The notes: generated by a model from the letters alone, not told the origin. A stretch of 64,000 nt of DNA from Oscillatoriales cyanobacterium CG2_30_40_61 (GCA_001873365.1 MNYZ01000080.1:34470-98469), one strand, 5' to 3'. Counted from the first letter of the stretch, positions 19,801-28,798 are shown. Translations and numbers: made by a program.

Positions 19801-19962
19801 CAATTCCCAGACCGGGGTGCAGATCTCGCCGTTGGGCTGAACTCCGATCAAACACAGACGGTTGGTTTGGTAGGTCGTCAGGGCTAAACTAACCTGCTGT
19901 TGCTGCAACCACTCTACGAAATGGCGAGAGTAAGGTAGAGTCGGAGTCTTAGTGTCGGTCAT
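16873..19962 (-). CDS. DUF4915 (TIGR03032-like) - TPR - SPINDLY/OGT-type O-linked glycosyltransferase fusion
   Basis: A 1029-residue three-part protein. Residues about 10-375 match the propeller-like TIGR03032/DUF4915 family ([19 protein letters not shown] start, [16 protein letters not shown]). Residues about 420-620 hold five to six TPR units ([19 protein letters not shown]). Residues about 675-1025 are a family-41 glycosyltransferase with [44 protein letters not shown] (the UDP-binding Lys) and [18 protein letters not shown]. These residues correspond to the catalytic set of bacterial and human OGT, so the enzyme should transfer a sugar to Ser/Thr in the cytoplasm. It lies 71 bases upstream of the Thr/Ser-rich giant protein, its likely operon partner. 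Confidence 0.88.
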   Translation of the reverse strand: MTDTKTPTLPYSRHFVEWLQQQQVSLALTTYQTNRLCLIGVQPNGEICTPVWELERPMGLYATTERFYLATRYQIWRFENVLENGELLQEKYDRLYIPRVAHTTGDLDIHDLVADDLGNLIFVNTEYSCLATLDPQHSFAPIWKPSFISKLAPEDRCHLNGLAVVNGFPRYVTAISRSDVASGWRHRRQDGGVVIDIQTDEIIASGLSMPHSPRWYHNKLWILNSGTGDFGYIENGEFVPITFCPGYARGLSFIGDFAVVGLSQPRDYHFSGLLIAERLEQKQAQARCGILIINLNTGDIIEWLDMDNEATELYDVAILPQVRCPLALGFKTGNIAQFVTIGEWNKIHNTDSNYSLKITNKTRSNLPLFFKLFRSVNWREGEKLSEAIAGIYIKLNKPIELKQNQLNFSIQNPVNKNQAIAYFNQGQEHKKQGEIELAIAYFKKALVADSQYIPAQNNLGTLLQQQNQLDAAITCYQKVLKINPNLPQTLTNLASIYLIQGELNQAETGLIRALEIQPQFVPALYNLGLLYKQQAKLDQAIKLFQTAAKHQKDYGDAYFQLGQIWEFQEKFNLAKLAYERVQKLNPKSEYLYLHIGFVKLNLCDWENYNNFVEKLIDLTAKSVLTENHNFTLAPFQLNALPIPPKLSLAVAQKHAEVINKSIIPKKSPFVYPEKTDKLRVGYVSCDFREHAVGRLISQVFKNHNREQFEIFGYHLLNVEDEVTKTIKKGCDQFRDISQLSAINAAGQINKDGIDILIDLAGYTGYSKPEIFAYQPAPIQASFLGYPQTMGANFIPYLLTDKWLVPPDLAPYYSEKIIYLPHQFICSPMEISGKQFTRAQVGLPENSFVFACFNRPYKITPDLFAVWMAILRQVQDSVLWLSSALEDTMQNLRRRAVEMGVAAERLIFAPKLPHPEYLARLQLGDLALDTWIYNGGSTTIAALWAGVPVLTKVGLTQASRMGASISASAGITEMICASVQEYEQKAIDSASHPQELQQLRQRLKPRCVPLFDGSGFVRDLETAFRQMANR

Positions 19963-20328
19963 TTTTTGAGATCGGAGAATAGCCTCTTACAGACCTACTC
20001 CGATGCTATAAATTTGTTTTCATGTCACCCTGTAGAGAAAATAGATAAAATCTTCTCCATATAGTATTCGTAACACGAAGCCTTGACTTGAAAGAAGGGT
20101 GATTGTGGGGATCTTTACAGAATCTTTACGCAGGACTTGGGGTTTCTTTAAATATCTACCCCTATTCACAAAACCACCTTAATAATTCTTGTTTGGGTTT
20201 TTGCACTTTTGTGTTTCTCGCGAAAATTCTCCCTAATTGAAAAAATTAAAAACGCCTATACACGACCTGAGATTGCTATAATAAGTTACTCTGAACTTAA
20301 TCCTATTCGGCTGGTTGATTACGGGTAA
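19963..20328. other. 366-bp divergent intergenic region
   Basis: This region separates the leftward glycosyltransferase gene from rightward rnz. Apart from a candidate rnz promoter near its right end, I see only AT-rich sequence and no open frame or RNA gene. Confidence 0.4.
20273..20282 (+). promoter_or_regulatory. candidate extended -10 promoter of rnz
   Basis: The sequence ATTGCTATAAT contains a consensus TATAAT with an upstream TGC, an extended -10 form, about 46 bases before the rnz ATG. The -35 region is weak. It is a prediction from sequence only. Confidence 0.4.
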
Positions 20329-21270
20329 ATGCAGATTACTTTTTTAGGGACTAGCTCTGGAGTTCCCACCCGATCGCGTAATGTTTCTAGTATCGCCCTG
20401 CGTCTACCGCAACGGGCGGAAATCTGGCTATTTGACTGTGGAGAGGGGACGCAGCATCAATTCCTCCGCAGTGATTTAAAAATTAGTCAAATTAGTCGAA
20501 TTTTTGTTACCCATTTACACGGTGATCATATTTTTGGGTTAATGGGTTTATTGGCTAGTTGCGGGCTGGCGGGAAATCCCAAACGGATTGATATTTATGG
20601 GCCGTCGGGACTATCGGAATATTTACAGGGCTGTGTACGCTATTCCCAAACCCATTTTTCTTACCCGGTTAAAGTCCATACTATTCAACCGGGAATCATT
20701 TTTGAAGATGAAGAATATCAGGTGGTTTGTGGGCCGTTGAAACATCGAGTCCCCGCCTTTGGTTATCGGATGATTGAAAAGGATAAACCGGGACGCTTTG
20801 ATGTGGAAACAGCCCAAAAATTGGGGATTCCCCCCGGGCCAATTTATGCCCAACTCAAACAGGGACAGACTGTAACCCTAGCCGATGGTCGGATCATTCG
20901 GGGTGCGGAATTATGTGGCCAAGCCCAAGTCGGTCGCAAATTTGTCTATTGTACGGATACGGTATTTTGTAATGGGGCGGTGGAATTGGCGCAAAATGCG
21001 GATGTTTTGGTTCATGAAGCTACTTTTGCCCATCAAGATGCGGAAATGGCGTTTCAAAGATTACATTCAACCTCCACTATGGCGGCCCAGGTTGCCCTAA
21101 CGGCTGAAGTTAAACAGTTAATTATGACCCATTTTAGCCCCCGTTATGCTCCTGGTAATTCGATTGTTTTGGAGGATTTATTAACAGAAGCCCGAGCTAT
21201 TTTTCCCCATACAGATATGGCCTATGATTTCTTTACCTATACCATTCCTCGTCGTTCTTCCCCCTCGTAG
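20329..21270 (+). CDS. rnz: ribonuclease Z (tRNA 3'-endonuclease)
   Basis: RNase Z trims the 3' trailers of tRNA precursors that lack an encoded CCA. The 313-residue metallo-beta-lactamase protein starts [14 protein letters not shown], carries the zinc motif [11 protein letters not shown] (about 61-71), [13 protein letters not shown] (exosite-side motif HxxPxxGY region), CTDT, the LVHEATF segment and THFSPRY near the end. Length is that of bacterial short-form enzymes. The stop codon TAG is the first part of an AGTCAGCCC-type palindromic repeat, giving the tail RRSSPS, which looks repeat-derived. Confidence 0.95.
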   Translation: MQITFLGTSSGVPTRSRNVSSIALRLPQRAEIWLFDCGEGTQHQFLRSDLKISQISRIFVTHLHGDHIFGLMGLLASCGLAGNPKRIDIYGPSGLSEYLQGCVRYSQTHFSYPVKVHTIQPGIIFEDEEYQVVCGPLKHRVPAFGYRMIEKDKPGRFDVETAQKLGIPPGPIYAQLKQGQTVTLADGRIIRGAELCGQAQVGRKFVYCTDTVFCNGAVELAQNADVLVHEATFAHQDAEMAFQRLHSTSTMAAQVALTAEVKQLIMTHFSPRYAPGNSIVLEDLLTEARAIFPHTDMAYDFFTYTIPRRSSPS

Positions 21271-21336
21271 TCAGCCCTTTAGGGCTATCTTAAATTCCCC
21301 TAATTTTATTAAATGAGTCCTAAAGGACTCACTACA
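21267..21336. repeat. paired CAGCCCTTTAGGGCT / AGTCCTAAAGGACT repeat
   Basis: Two facing units of the dispersed palindrome lie between convergent rnz and the PP2C gene. The left unit supplies the rnz stop codon; the right ends about 20 bases from the PP2C stop. Confidence 0.8.
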
Positions 21337-21347
21337 ATAACTAAAAG

Positions 21348-22109
21348 TTAAGGGTTAAAACTGGCTAGGATTAAGGTTAGATCGTCATCGGTTCTTTCTG
21401 TTACCCGGGGCGATCGCAAAAACCCAATTAACTGTTCTTGAGCTTCAATTTCATCGGTGATAGTTTCTACAAATTTAAACAGAGGAGAAAAGAAGGGATG
21501 ATGGGGTTTTCCTTCTGGCATTTTTAACGCTAACATTTGTAAACCATCGGAAAAAGCAGCTAAATATTTAGGTTGTCCTGACCAGAGATTAATTTGCGCG
21601 GTTTCCAGGGCATTTGGAGAAATTAAAAATATCGTTTCATTTAGATATTCTCCACTAGCGGGGATAGTTAACTCCTGAATATTTCCGGTTTTATCTTCTA
21701 CAACTATGGCCCCATCTCCGACTTGAGCAACGGCGACTAATTCCGGTGTAGCTATTCCTAAAATTAAAGTAGTTGCTAACTCTCTAAGTTCGGTTTCTTG
21801 GGTAACAGATTCGATTTTAATAGCAGTTAAAGCCTGATTTAAAGCTAGTTTTAAATAATCTTCCCAAACGAGATCAATATTAACGGAATTAATCTGTTTT
21901 TCCAGAGTCTCTAAAGCTATTTTAACCGCAATATTTGCCCCTAAATCCGCTAATTTTGCCGAACCTGCCCCATCAGCTACGGCAAAGATTAGACAAGAAT
22001 CCGATAGGTGTTTATAACCCTGGGCATCCTGACAGGGTAGATTTTGTTTTTCGTGACTTTTTCCAGTTACTGATGCAGAAACAACTTGCCAATGATCAAT
22101 TGAATTCAT
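21348..22109 (-). CDS. PP2C-type protein serine/threonine phosphatase
   Basis: A 253-residue divergent PP2C phosphatase. Metal-binding motifs are visible: NLPCQDAQGY (about 23-32, the first Asp), VADGAGSAKLADLGA (about 45-59, the DGxGS motif), VGDGAIVVED (about 132-141) and AFSDGLQ (about 186-192). No membrane segment. It is 51 bases downstream of a vWA-domain gene on the same strand. In many bacteria TerY-like vWA proteins, PP2C phosphatases and Ser/Thr kinases form three-gene cassettes; a kinase is not seen next to this pair. Confidence 0.88.
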   Translation of the reverse strand: MNSIDHWQVVSASVTGKSHEKQNLPCQDAQGYKHLSDSCLIFAVADGAGSAKLADLGANIAVKIALETLEKQINSVNIDLVWEDYLKLALNQALTAIKIESVTQETELRELATTLILGIATPELVAVAQVGDGAIVVEDKTGNIQELTIPASGEYLNETIFLISPNALETAQINLWSGQPKYLAAFSDGLQMLALKMPEGKPHHPFFSPLFKFVETITDEIEAQEQLIGFLRSPRVTERTDDDLTLILASFNP

Positions 22110-22160
22110 TATAATTTTATATAGTTTAAATGCTGATGGAAAACGGCTATGGATTTATCC

Positions 22161-22823
22161 TTAAACACTCCCCCATCCCGGCGGCGGTAAAGCCACTTGT
22201 TCATCGACCTTAGAATGGGAAACCGTTTGCATACTGGTCGATAACCAAATAAACATTTCTCGAAAGTCTAAACCCCGCAATTTTAACGGGGTTCTCTGGA
22301 CAATTTGAGCTAATCTATTCAGATTTGCTCCTTCAACTCCTACGGCAAAAAATGCCACCTGTTTTTTAAATTCTTCCTCTTGAATCCGTCGAGTTGCTTC
22401 TTCTGTCACCCGGTCGGATTCGCCTTGGGGTTCACCATCGGTAATCATAAACACCCAAGGACGATAATAGGTGATTCCATTATTTCGATATTCTAATTTT
22501 CTCGCCGCCACTAAATCCAAAGATTGGTTAATCGCAGTTCCCATAAAAGTTTGACCTTGGGCCGTTAATAAAGGCGGTTCAAACTGATCGGCTGTGACGA
22601 AATCCTGTAAAATTTTAACTTGATTATCAAAGGAAATAACCGCCACTTCTACCCGTTTTTTAGCGAGTTCATCCCGAATTAAATCATTTCTAAACGCCAT
22701 CAGTCCATCATTTAAGGCGTCAAGGGGAACTCCTTGCATTGATGCGGAAGTATCCAACAACAACACACAAGGACAGCGAGGTTCAGGATTTTCTGCAAAT
22801 TCAACGGCTTCGTCTAATCTCAT
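22161..22823 (-). CDS. TerY-like von Willebrand factor A domain protein
   Basis: A 220-residue cytoplasmic vWA protein. The metal-ion-dependent adhesion site is intact: DTSAS (24-28) in CVLLLDTSASMQG, a Thr in GQTFMGTA (about 90-97) and the Asp of FMITDGEPQGE (about 125-135). These are features of TerY, linked to tellurite-resistance-like and phosphorylation modules in other bacteria. There is a short Pro-rich tail (LPPPGWGSV). It is read first in a two-gene unit with the PP2C phosphatase. The target is unknown. Confidence 0.87.
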   Translation of the reverse strand: MRLDEAVEFAENPEPRCPCVLLLDTSASMQGVPLDALNDGLMAFRNDLIRDELAKKRVEVAVISFDNQVKILQDFVTADQFEPPLLTAQGQTFMGTAINQSLDLVAARKLEYRNNGITYYRPWVFMITDGEPQGESDRVTEEATRRIQEEEFKKQVAFFAVGVEGANLNRLAQIVQRTPLKLRGLDFREMFIWLSTSMQTVSHSKVDEQVALPPPGWGSV

Positions 22824-22977
22824 AATTGTGATCTGTTCTACTTACAATTACTAGGATACTCTTTATTATATCCTACTAATTATCTCAAAAATTGATAAAA
22901 TATAACTGTTTCTTGAGACTGAAGCCAAAATTCATGGAAAAATAAGAATTAACAATTGGACTTGAACTAGAATAACC

Positions 22978-23316
22978 ATGACCTCACCAACTCGTTTTGA
23001 TTTTCCAATTGCTAAAGCAGAGTATCTATTTAATCGAGGTAATGAACCTGGAATAGGGGGTGATAAGCGTAAGTTTTGGCGTGAAATTATGGGATTTGAG
23101 TCTCCCCAAGCAATTCAATTAGCAATTTTAGCTGAAATGTCTGTGGATTTGCTTGAACCTCAAAGCCAAAATCAATATGGACAGTTATATAGAGCTTATA
23201 TTTACCTGACGGGAGTTGGGGGTATATCACGACGAATTAGAACTGTTTGGATTGTACTTTTTGATGAAAATATTGCAAAATTTGTAACAGCAGTACCCGA
23301 CAGATTAGGAGGTTAA
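22978..23316 (+). CDS. DUF6883-type small protein
   Basis: A 112-residue protein that opens FDFPIAKAEYLFNRG and continues GGDKRKFWREIMGF, the pattern of the DUF6883 family, which is found near toxin-like genes and as a domain in polymorphic toxins. There are no membrane segments and no clear catalytic triad. It ends with ...DRLGG, and the codons of that tail contain AGGAGG, the ribosome-binding site of the next gene, which starts 2 bases after its stop. The two genes are therefore very likely a translationally coupled pair. Confidence 0.7.
   Translation: MTSPTRFDFPIAKAEYLFNRGNEPGIGGDKRKFWREIMGFESPQAIQLAILAEMSVDLLEPQSQNQYGQLYRAYIYLTGVGGISRRIRTVWIVLFDENIAKFVTAVPDRLGG
23307..23312 (+). promoter_or_regulatory. 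perfect Shine-Dalgarno AGGAGG inside the preceding gene
   Basis: AGGAGG lies 6 bases before the GTG at 23319 and overlaps the last codons of the DUF6883 gene. It decides the GTG start of the DUF4926-like gene and implies coupled translation. Confidence 0.75.
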
Positions 23317-23318
23317 TC

Positions 23319-23714
23319 GTGAGTAAATTTAAGCTATTCGATGCAGTTCACCTAACTGAAACAATTCCTTTAACTGATGGAGGAGTAGCATCTATTGGAA
23401 CAGTTGGTACAATTGTGGAAGTTTTAAAAGCAGGTGAAGCCTATATTGTTGAATTGTTTGGAAATTGGGTTAAATATGATCACGAAGGAAATTTTATCCC
23501 AGCAAAATCAGAGGAATTGGAGGCTTTTATGGAAACTATTGGGGTAGAAATTGTTAATCCTGAGCAAATAATTTTAACAGCTTCTGCGGATCAACTTCTG
23601 AGTGCACGAGAACAGTTAACATTGGTTTTAGATGATTTATCAGAGGATTTGATTTTAGAAGTCCGAGATTTTGCCGAATTTTTACAGCAAAAACAATTAA
23701 GTCGGCTGGGATAA
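23319..23714 (+). CDS. DUF4926 - DUF2281-like fusion protein, partner of the DUF6883 gene
   Basis: A 131-residue protein starting at GTG. The first 65 residues resemble DUF4926 (FDAVHLTETIP, GTVGTIVEVL, YIVELFG). The last 30 (LVLDDLSEDLILEVRDFAEFLQQKQLS) resemble the DUF2281 helix found in small antitoxin-like proteins. A fused barrel plus antitoxin helix, directly behind a DUF6883 gene, suggests an immunity or antitoxin role, but that is inference from context. I cannot name a target. Confidence 0.65.
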   Translation: MSKFKLFDAVHLTETIPLTDGGVASIGTVGTIVEVLKAGEAYIVELFGNWVKYDHEGNFIPAKSEELEAFMETIGVEIVNPEQIILTASADQLLSAREQLTLVLDDLSEDLILEVRDFAEFLQQKQLSRLG

Positions 23715-23744
23715 ATTAATATAAATCCTGGGGAAGTCATGTAA

Positions 23745-25754
23745 TTATTTCCAATCTTCCCAAGACTGATTAAAAATTGACGTTTCTGGGAATAAAATCG
23801 GATTCTTGTTGTTTTCTAATAACCGTTGTAACTCCTCTAATATTGGTTCCCGATAGGGTAAATCATCCACTAATTGATAGGGAAAAACTTCGGTTTTTAA
23901 GCTAAATGCTGCGGTAGTCCCCGCCGCCGCCCCAACAGACCATTCAAAGGAATGTACCCGATAAGCCGCCGCCGCAATATGACTGGTGGCGATACTTTTT
24001 CCGGCTACTAATAGATTATCAATTTTTTGCGGAACCATGGCTCTTAAAGGAATTTGAAACGGATAAGCTTGTCCCTGACCACGACGTTCTCCTTCGCGTT
24101 CCGTATTTCCTGGGGTTTCCGCCGGACTTAGGGTTAAACAGGGGTGAAAATCAATCGCATAATCACCAATTCCTACGGTATCTGGATAAATTGTAGACCG
24201 AGAACGGGGTTGAATTTCTGCAATGGTTTTTTCTCCTGAAAAAGCGGGTAAACTGTCTAATTTTCCTAACTCTAACCACAGCAGTCTATAGGTTTCTGGG
24301 CTTAAATTATCGGTATACCAATCTTGACGGAAGTTATTTTGAGAAATATCAATTTCTGTCACCCTAAATCCGTCTTTTTGACCATAGGAAGGACGACCAA
24401 TAATCCTTCTACCTTCTCGCATATAGGGATATTTAGATAATCCATGAACGGTTCCCATGGGAGAGTTTAAACCGGATAAATAGCGATAGTTTGGATGTTT
24501 TTCTTTTACCCCTTCTCCTAGTTGGGAATCTGTGGTTCCTGCGACTAACCAATAGAAAAAACCTTGGGCATTTTCTTCGCCTTTTCGCAGGGTTTCTGCT
24601 CTTAATCCACCTTTCCAGCCGCCGGGTTCAAATTGACCTGTTGCTTCTAATTGTGAGGGGGTTAAAATTAAATTATCGGCTGAGGTTCCGGGTCGATAAT
24701 CATTTCCCCATGTCCAATTCTGCATGGTAATATCCCCGGGATAAATCGGCCATTCCCTAGGATTTCCTGACCGTTTTTCCTTGGGGTTCATACTATGAAT
24801 ACGTCGATAGGTATAAACTAAATTAAAGTTAGCTAATCGGGGTAATTCATAACTATAATAGGGGGCGTATTGTTCATAGAATGGGGGTTTTTCATGGATT
24901 TGGGGATTTTTAGTTGCCTCCATAGCAAAGGTATAGGTAAACCCTTGAGTACAATAGGGATCTTTTGTAATAGTAGATGCGGTGGGTTCTTGAGAAGAAC
25001 GCGGATCAATTCCTAGCTTATGGGGAATATTAGTTAAGCCAATAATTTCTCCGGTTTCTGTGGCTTCAATAATATACCAATTGGCTCCTTGATTGGTTTT
25101 TGTTTTAGGCGTAAATCTAATTATTATTTTATCTAATTGTTGCGAATTTTCATACTCATAAGCATCATCAATAATAAAAGATAAAGGTTTTGTATTTAAG
25201 GGGGGTTGTCCGGGTTTGGGATCATGTTGAATGGCGATCGCTTCGGTAATTTGATTATTATTAATTGTCATATCTTTAATCACAGTGGTGGGAAACCAGT
25301 GTAATTTTCCTCTCCCTTTCTTTTCAGCTTTTTTAAGCATTTTTAATAAAATTTCATGCCCCGTTTTCGGCATAAAACAGGCTTCACTCACCCAACAAGC
25401 TCCGGGGTTGAGAATCCCATATTTTTTTTCAATTTCTGCTCGTAATTCTAAGTATCCTCTGGGATAGAATAATAGGGATCTTTGGGTGGGTCTTTCATCA
25501 AGGGCGGAGGTTCCCTGGGCTGAAATTTGCCCCCCTACCCAGTCGGTAATTTCGGTTAAACAAACGGTTTTTCCTGCTAATAATCCTTCATAAGTCGCCG
25601 CACTTCCCGCTAGTCCGCCCCCAACTACTAATAGATCACATTCTACTTTTTGATCTATTCTAGGAGGTGTGGCTAGGGCGAGGGATAAACTGGGATTTAA
25701 GGAAATGATACTAACGATTAAACTGATAAATAATTTGGGCATAATTTGAGTCAT
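23745..25754 (-). CDS. secreted FAD-dependent oxidoreductase (FAD_oxidored family)
   Basis: A 669-residue flavoprotein of unknown substrate. An N-terminal hydrophobic signal (about 8-28) is followed by the FAD-binding Rossmann motif DLLVVGGGLAGSAATYEG (about 41-58) and CLTEITDWVGGQ, both typical of the Pfam FAD_oxidored group. A second FAD-contact region is seen near the end: DNLLVAGKSIATSHIAA (about 582-598), then AAGTTAAFSLK. The signal peptide argues for action in the periplasm or thylakoid lumen, unusual for a flavoprotein unless exported folded; no twin-Arg motif is visible. It stands alone between the DUF4926 gene and a divergent DUF4126 gene. Confidence 0.8.
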   Translation of the reverse strand: MTQIMPKLFISLIVSIISLNPSLSLALATPPRIDQKVECDLLVVGGGLAGSAATYEGLLAGKTVCLTEITDWVGGQISAQGTSALDERPTQRSLLFYPRGYLELRAEIEKKYGILNPGACWVSEACFMPKTGHEILLKMLKKAEKKGRGKLHWFPTTVIKDMTINNNQITEAIAIQHDPKPGQPPLNTKPLSFIIDDAYEYENSQQLDKIIIRFTPKTKTNQGANWYIIEATETGEIIGLTNIPHKLGIDPRSSQEPTASTITKDPYCTQGFTYTFAMEATKNPQIHEKPPFYEQYAPYYSYELPRLANFNLVYTYRRIHSMNPKEKRSGNPREWPIYPGDITMQNWTWGNDYRPGTSADNLILTPSQLEATGQFEPGGWKGGLRAETLRKGEENAQGFFYWLVAGTTDSQLGEGVKEKHPNYRYLSGLNSPMGTVHGLSKYPYMREGRRIIGRPSYGQKDGFRVTEIDISQNNFRQDWYTDNLSPETYRLLWLELGKLDSLPAFSGEKTIAEIQPRSRSTIYPDTVGIGDYAIDFHPCLTLSPAETPGNTEREGERRGQGQAYPFQIPLRAMVPQKIDNLLVAGKSIATSHIAAAAYRVHSFEWSVGAAAGTTAAFSLKTEVFPYQLVDDLPYREPILEELQRLLENNKNPILFPETSIFNQSWEDWK

Positions 25755-25994
25755 ATTTGATCAAAAATTTATAGACATTTAATTACTGGAAAAGTTCCCA
25801 GTTCTACTATATATGTCATAATAGAATTAACCCAGTTTATAAACACAGAAACTTGATTTCTTGAATGGAGGGAATAAAATCTCCGTTTTTAACAAAATTA
25901 TAATTAGTATATAGAATATAAGATCACCCTTTGAACCAGGCTCAGACCCCCTATTTATTTTCGGGATCAAATACTCTATTATTCACCTTGATTT

Positions 25995-26585
25995 ATGATT
26001 GAACTTCTAGCGGTGTTATCGGCATCGGCGGCGGCGGGATTAAGGATTGCTTTACCCTTACTGGTTATTGGTTTATTGCGAAATGATTTATGGTCAAGTG
26101 TACCGTTTCTGTCTCAATTTTCACCACAGGTTGTTGTCGGAGTGCTGGTGAGTTGGTCATTATTTGAAGTTTTTGCCTCTAAAAAACTCCTGGGACAGCG
26201 AATTTTACAATTAATACAATTACTATTTAGTCCCTTTGTCGGTGCTATTTTAGGTTTAGCGATCACAGAATCAACTAACGTTCAACCCAGCTTATATTGG
26301 ATTATTACTATTGTTGCGGGTTTACTAGCTTTAGTTTTACAATTAGTCCAAACTGGATTATTTTATCGTTTACGCGGTTTGCCCCTATGGGTAATTTTAG
26401 GACAGGATATTCTTTGTGTTTTCCTGGTGATTTTTGCCTTTGACGCCCCTCAACAGGGGGGATTAATTGCATTATTGTTATTATGGCTTTCCATTAGAAT
26501 TTCTAAAGAATGGTATCGCTGGTATAAAAAACAAGCCAACCCAAAGGAAAGCAACCCCCGACGTTATAAACGGGAGCCTGATTGA
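25995..26585 (+). CDS. DUF4126 integral membrane protein
   Basis: A 196-residue hydrophobic protein with about five or six membrane segments. It opens ELLAVLSASAAAGLRIALPLLVIGL, the Ala/Gly-rich first helix typical of DUF4126, and ends in a basic cytoplasmic tail (KEWYRWYKKQANPKES...). The function of this family is not known. It is convergent with hemH, and the 72-base gap is filled by a GC-rich repeat. Confidence 0.75.
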   Translation: MIELLAVLSASAAAGLRIALPLLVIGLLRNDLWSSVPFLSQFSPQVVVGVLVSWSLFEVFASKKLLGQRILQLIQLLFSPFVGAILGLAITESTNVQPSLYWIITIVAGLLALVLQLVQTGLFYRLRGLPLWVILGQDILCVFLVIFAFDAPQQGGLIALLLLWLSIRISKEWYRWYKKQANPKESNPRRYKREPD

Positions 26586-26634
26586 GGGCAGGAGCACCGG
26601 GAGGCACCGGAGGCACCGGGAGGCAGGGGGAGGG
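26583..26634. repeat. GC-rich GGGAGGCACC tandem repeat
   Basis: Several copies of a GGGAGGCACC-like word lie in the gap between the convergent DUF4126 and hemH genes. The base composition is far from that of the flanks. Confidence 0.65.
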
Positions 26635-26657
26635 AATATCGTTGATTCCCAACCTTT

Positions 26658-27821
26658 TTAGAGCAATCCGATGAAATGTAGGGGGCCTTGTCCGGTGATG
26701 ATTTCGATTAATATGCCAATCATTCCTAACATGGCTAACCGACCATTCCAAACTTCGGCGGTGGTGGTGAGTCCCCATTCCCAACTTTCTTGAGGATACA
26801 TCTTGGTTTTTTTGCCCGGATGTGCCACATCAGAGAACTTAATATTAGGAGCATCTAAGGCTTCTATTACCATTTCTGCTAAATCATTAATAAATACAGG
26901 ATGGGTATTTAAGGCAGGAACTCGATGGAATTTTTCAATCCCAGCTTCTTCAGCCAGTTCTCGATATTCCATATCAATTTCTTCTAAGGTTTCGATATGT
27001 TCAGATACGAAACTAATCGGAACCACGACTAATTCCTTAACCCCTTCTTTGGCAAGTTCCAGAATAGCTTCCTCGGTATAAGGTTGTAACCATTCCACTG
27101 GGCCAACCCGACTTTGATAGGCGAGAACATGGGGGTTAGGACGGTTTAAAGTCTGCATAATTGCCACCGTGCAGCCTTCAATTTCATCCCGATAAGGGTC
27201 TCCAACTTCTTCGACATAACTGACCGGAACACCGTGGGCGCTAAAGAAAATTGGCACTTGTTCGGGTTGTTCACAATGTTCAATTTCCTGCCCAATTAAT
27301 TCCGTCATTGCTTGTAAATAACCCGGACGACTATACCAAGAGGGAATCACTGTATAATCAATTTTTTGTAAACTGGGATCTTGTTGCCAAAGTTTTTCTA
27401 AAACTCGAAAACTAGAACCACTGGTACTAATTGAAAATTGTGGATATAAAGGTAAAATAACTAAATGTTCGATTTGATCCCGTTTAATTTTGGCCACCGC
27501 TTCTTCAGTAAACGGGTTCCAATAGCGCATCCCCACATACACCCGAATATCGCGACCTTTCTCCTGCAAAGACCCCTGTAAGGCAATAGCCTGTTCTTCG
27601 GTAATTCGCCGCAGGGGAGAACCTCCCCCAATGGCTTTATAATTTTCCTGGGACTTCTGATAGCGCAGAGTCGAAATCATCCAAGCCAGAGGTTTCTGCA
27701 TCCAAGGAAAGGGCAAACGGATAATTTCTGGGTCTGAAAATAGATTGTACAAAAAGGGGCGAACATCTTGCAGTTGCTCTGGCCCGCCCAGATTTAGCAG
27801 TAAGACTCCGACTCGTCCCAT
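26658..27821 (-). CDS. hemH: ferrochelatase with C-terminal chlorophyll a/b-binding-like domain
   Basis: Ferrochelatase inserts ferrous iron into protoporphyrin IX, the last step of protoheme synthesis. The 387-residue protein starts [17 protein letters not shown], has [15 protein letters not shown] (about 125-139), the catalytic-histidine segment [19 protein letters not shown] (about 192-210), and [16 protein letters not shown]. After about residue 340 comes a linker and a hydrophobic tail with [12 protein letters not shown], the CAB motif found in cyanobacterial and plastid ferrochelatases, which anchors to thylakoids and can bind pigment. This domain order confirms a photosynthetic host. 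Confidence 0.96.
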   Translation of the reverse strand: MGRVGVLLLNLGGPEQLQDVRPFLYNLFSDPEIIRLPFPWMQKPLAWMISTLRYQKSQENYKAIGGGSPLRRITEEQAIALQGSLQEKGRDIRVYVGMRYWNPFTEEAVAKIKRDQIEHLVILPLYPQFSISTSGSSFRVLEKLWQQDPSLQKIDYTVIPSWYSRPGYLQAMTELIGQEIEHCEQPEQVPIFFSAHGVPVSYVEEVGDPYRDEIEGCTVAIMQTLNRPNPHVLAYQSRVGPVEWLQPYTEEAILELAKEGVKELVVVPISFVSEHIETLEEIDMEYRELAEEAGIEKFHRVPALNTHPVFINDLAEMVIEALDAPNIKFSDVAHPGKKTKMYPQESWEWGLTTTAEVWNGRLAMLGMIGILIEIITGQGPLHFIGLL

Positions 27822-27917
27822 AGCGGATACTTCCTATCCTAAGATTTGTTAACTATCTTAATAATATATTGTCCTTGTGGGTTAGTCGATCTTTTAATTA
27901 TAAAAATTGTTCTCAAT

Positions 27918-28544
27918 ATGGCAACTATCCTCAGAAGTCTAAGTTACCGCTATCAATGGCTCTATGATACCATTTCCCGACTGGCGGCTTTGAGTGTGGG
28001 CGGTGAGCGTCGGTTTCGGGAGTTACCCTTAACCGGGTTAACCCTGACACCGGAAACTAAAATTCTGGACTTGTGCTGTGGAAGTGGACAAGCAACATCG
28101 GTGTTAGTTGAGTATTCCCAGAATGTGACGGGGTTGGATGCTTCTCCGTTGTCCCTCAAACGCGCCCAGAATAATGTTCCTCAAGCCCAATATGTTGAAG
28201 CATTTGCGGAAAATATGCCCTTTGGGGATAACAGCTTTGACCTGGTACACACCAGCGCGGCGTTACACGAAATGAACCCAGAACAGTTGCAAGAAATTCT
28301 CAATCAGGTTTATCGTGTGCTTAAACCTGGGGGAATTTTTACCCTGGTTGATTTCCATTCCCCCACTAACCCGATATTTTGGCCGGGGGTAGCCATGTTT
28401 CTTTGGTTATTTGAAACGGAAACGGCTTGGCAATTGTTAAGAACAGATATGGTTCAATTGTTATCACAAATTGGCTTTAATGTCAATCCCCCTAAACTTT
28501 ATGCTGGAGGAAGTTTACAAGTAATTCATGGGTTTAAACCTTAA
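27918..28544 (+). CDS. class I SAM-dependent methyltransferase
   Basis: A 208-residue methyltransferase from the ATG at 27918 (MATILRSLSYRYQWLYD). A longer frame from 27846 adds 24 hydrophobic residues that do not belong to the fold, so I prefer the internal start. Motif I is ILDLCCGSGQAT, followed by VTGLDASPLSLKRAQ, the acidic post-I loop, FDLVHTSAALHEM (motif II area) and VLKPGGIFTLVDFH (motif III). It resembles the UbiE/MenG group of quinone methyltransferases in outline, but the substrate cannot be assigned. The 5' end lies near that of divergent hemH. Confidence 0.8.
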   Translation: MATILRSLSYRYQWLYDTISRLAALSVGGERRFRELPLTGLTLTPETKILDLCCGSGQATSVLVEYSQNVTGLDASPLSLKRAQNNVPQAQYVEAFAENMPFGDNSFDLVHTSAALHEMNPEQLQEILNQVYRVLKPGGIFTLVDFHSPTNPIFWPGVAMFLWLFETETAWQLLRTDMVQLLSQIGFNVNPPKLYAGGSLQVIHGFKP

Positions 28545-28545
28545 T

Positions 28546-28697
28546 AGAAATCGGGTTTCTTTTCCAGATTATTGGTAATAAACAGATTTGTATAGAAACC
28601 AGATTTCTTATTCTTGGGTGGGGTGTCCAGAAATCGGGTTTCTTTTCCAGATTATTGGTAATAAACAAAAGATTTGTATAGAAACCCGATTTCTAAT
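28546..28697. repeat. GAAATCGGGTTTCT-family dispersed palindrome cluster
   Basis: Four imperfect copies of the palindrome GAAA(T/C)C(G/A)GGTTTC, separated by a CCAGATTATTGGTAATAAAC spacer that occurs twice. The same family forms the 86-bp array at 34.4-34.8 kb and recurs at 54.58-54.65 kb. Confidence 0.75.
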
Positions 28698-28706
28698 CTG
28701 GGGTGG

Positions 28707-28771
28707 GGTTGGGCGGGTTTATCAAGGTTAATTATAGGATGTGAAAGATTGGGGAGAACCCGCCCCTACGA
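28707..28771. repeat. inverted repeat GGGCGGGTT / AACCCGCCC
   Basis: Two facing arms (about 28709-28718 and 28757-28766) could form a stem-loop downstream of the PIN toxin gene, which ends at 28799 on the minus strand. It may serve as its terminator. Confidence 0.45.
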
Positions 28772-28798
28772 ATAATTTTAAATAGATTTTGAGTAAAA

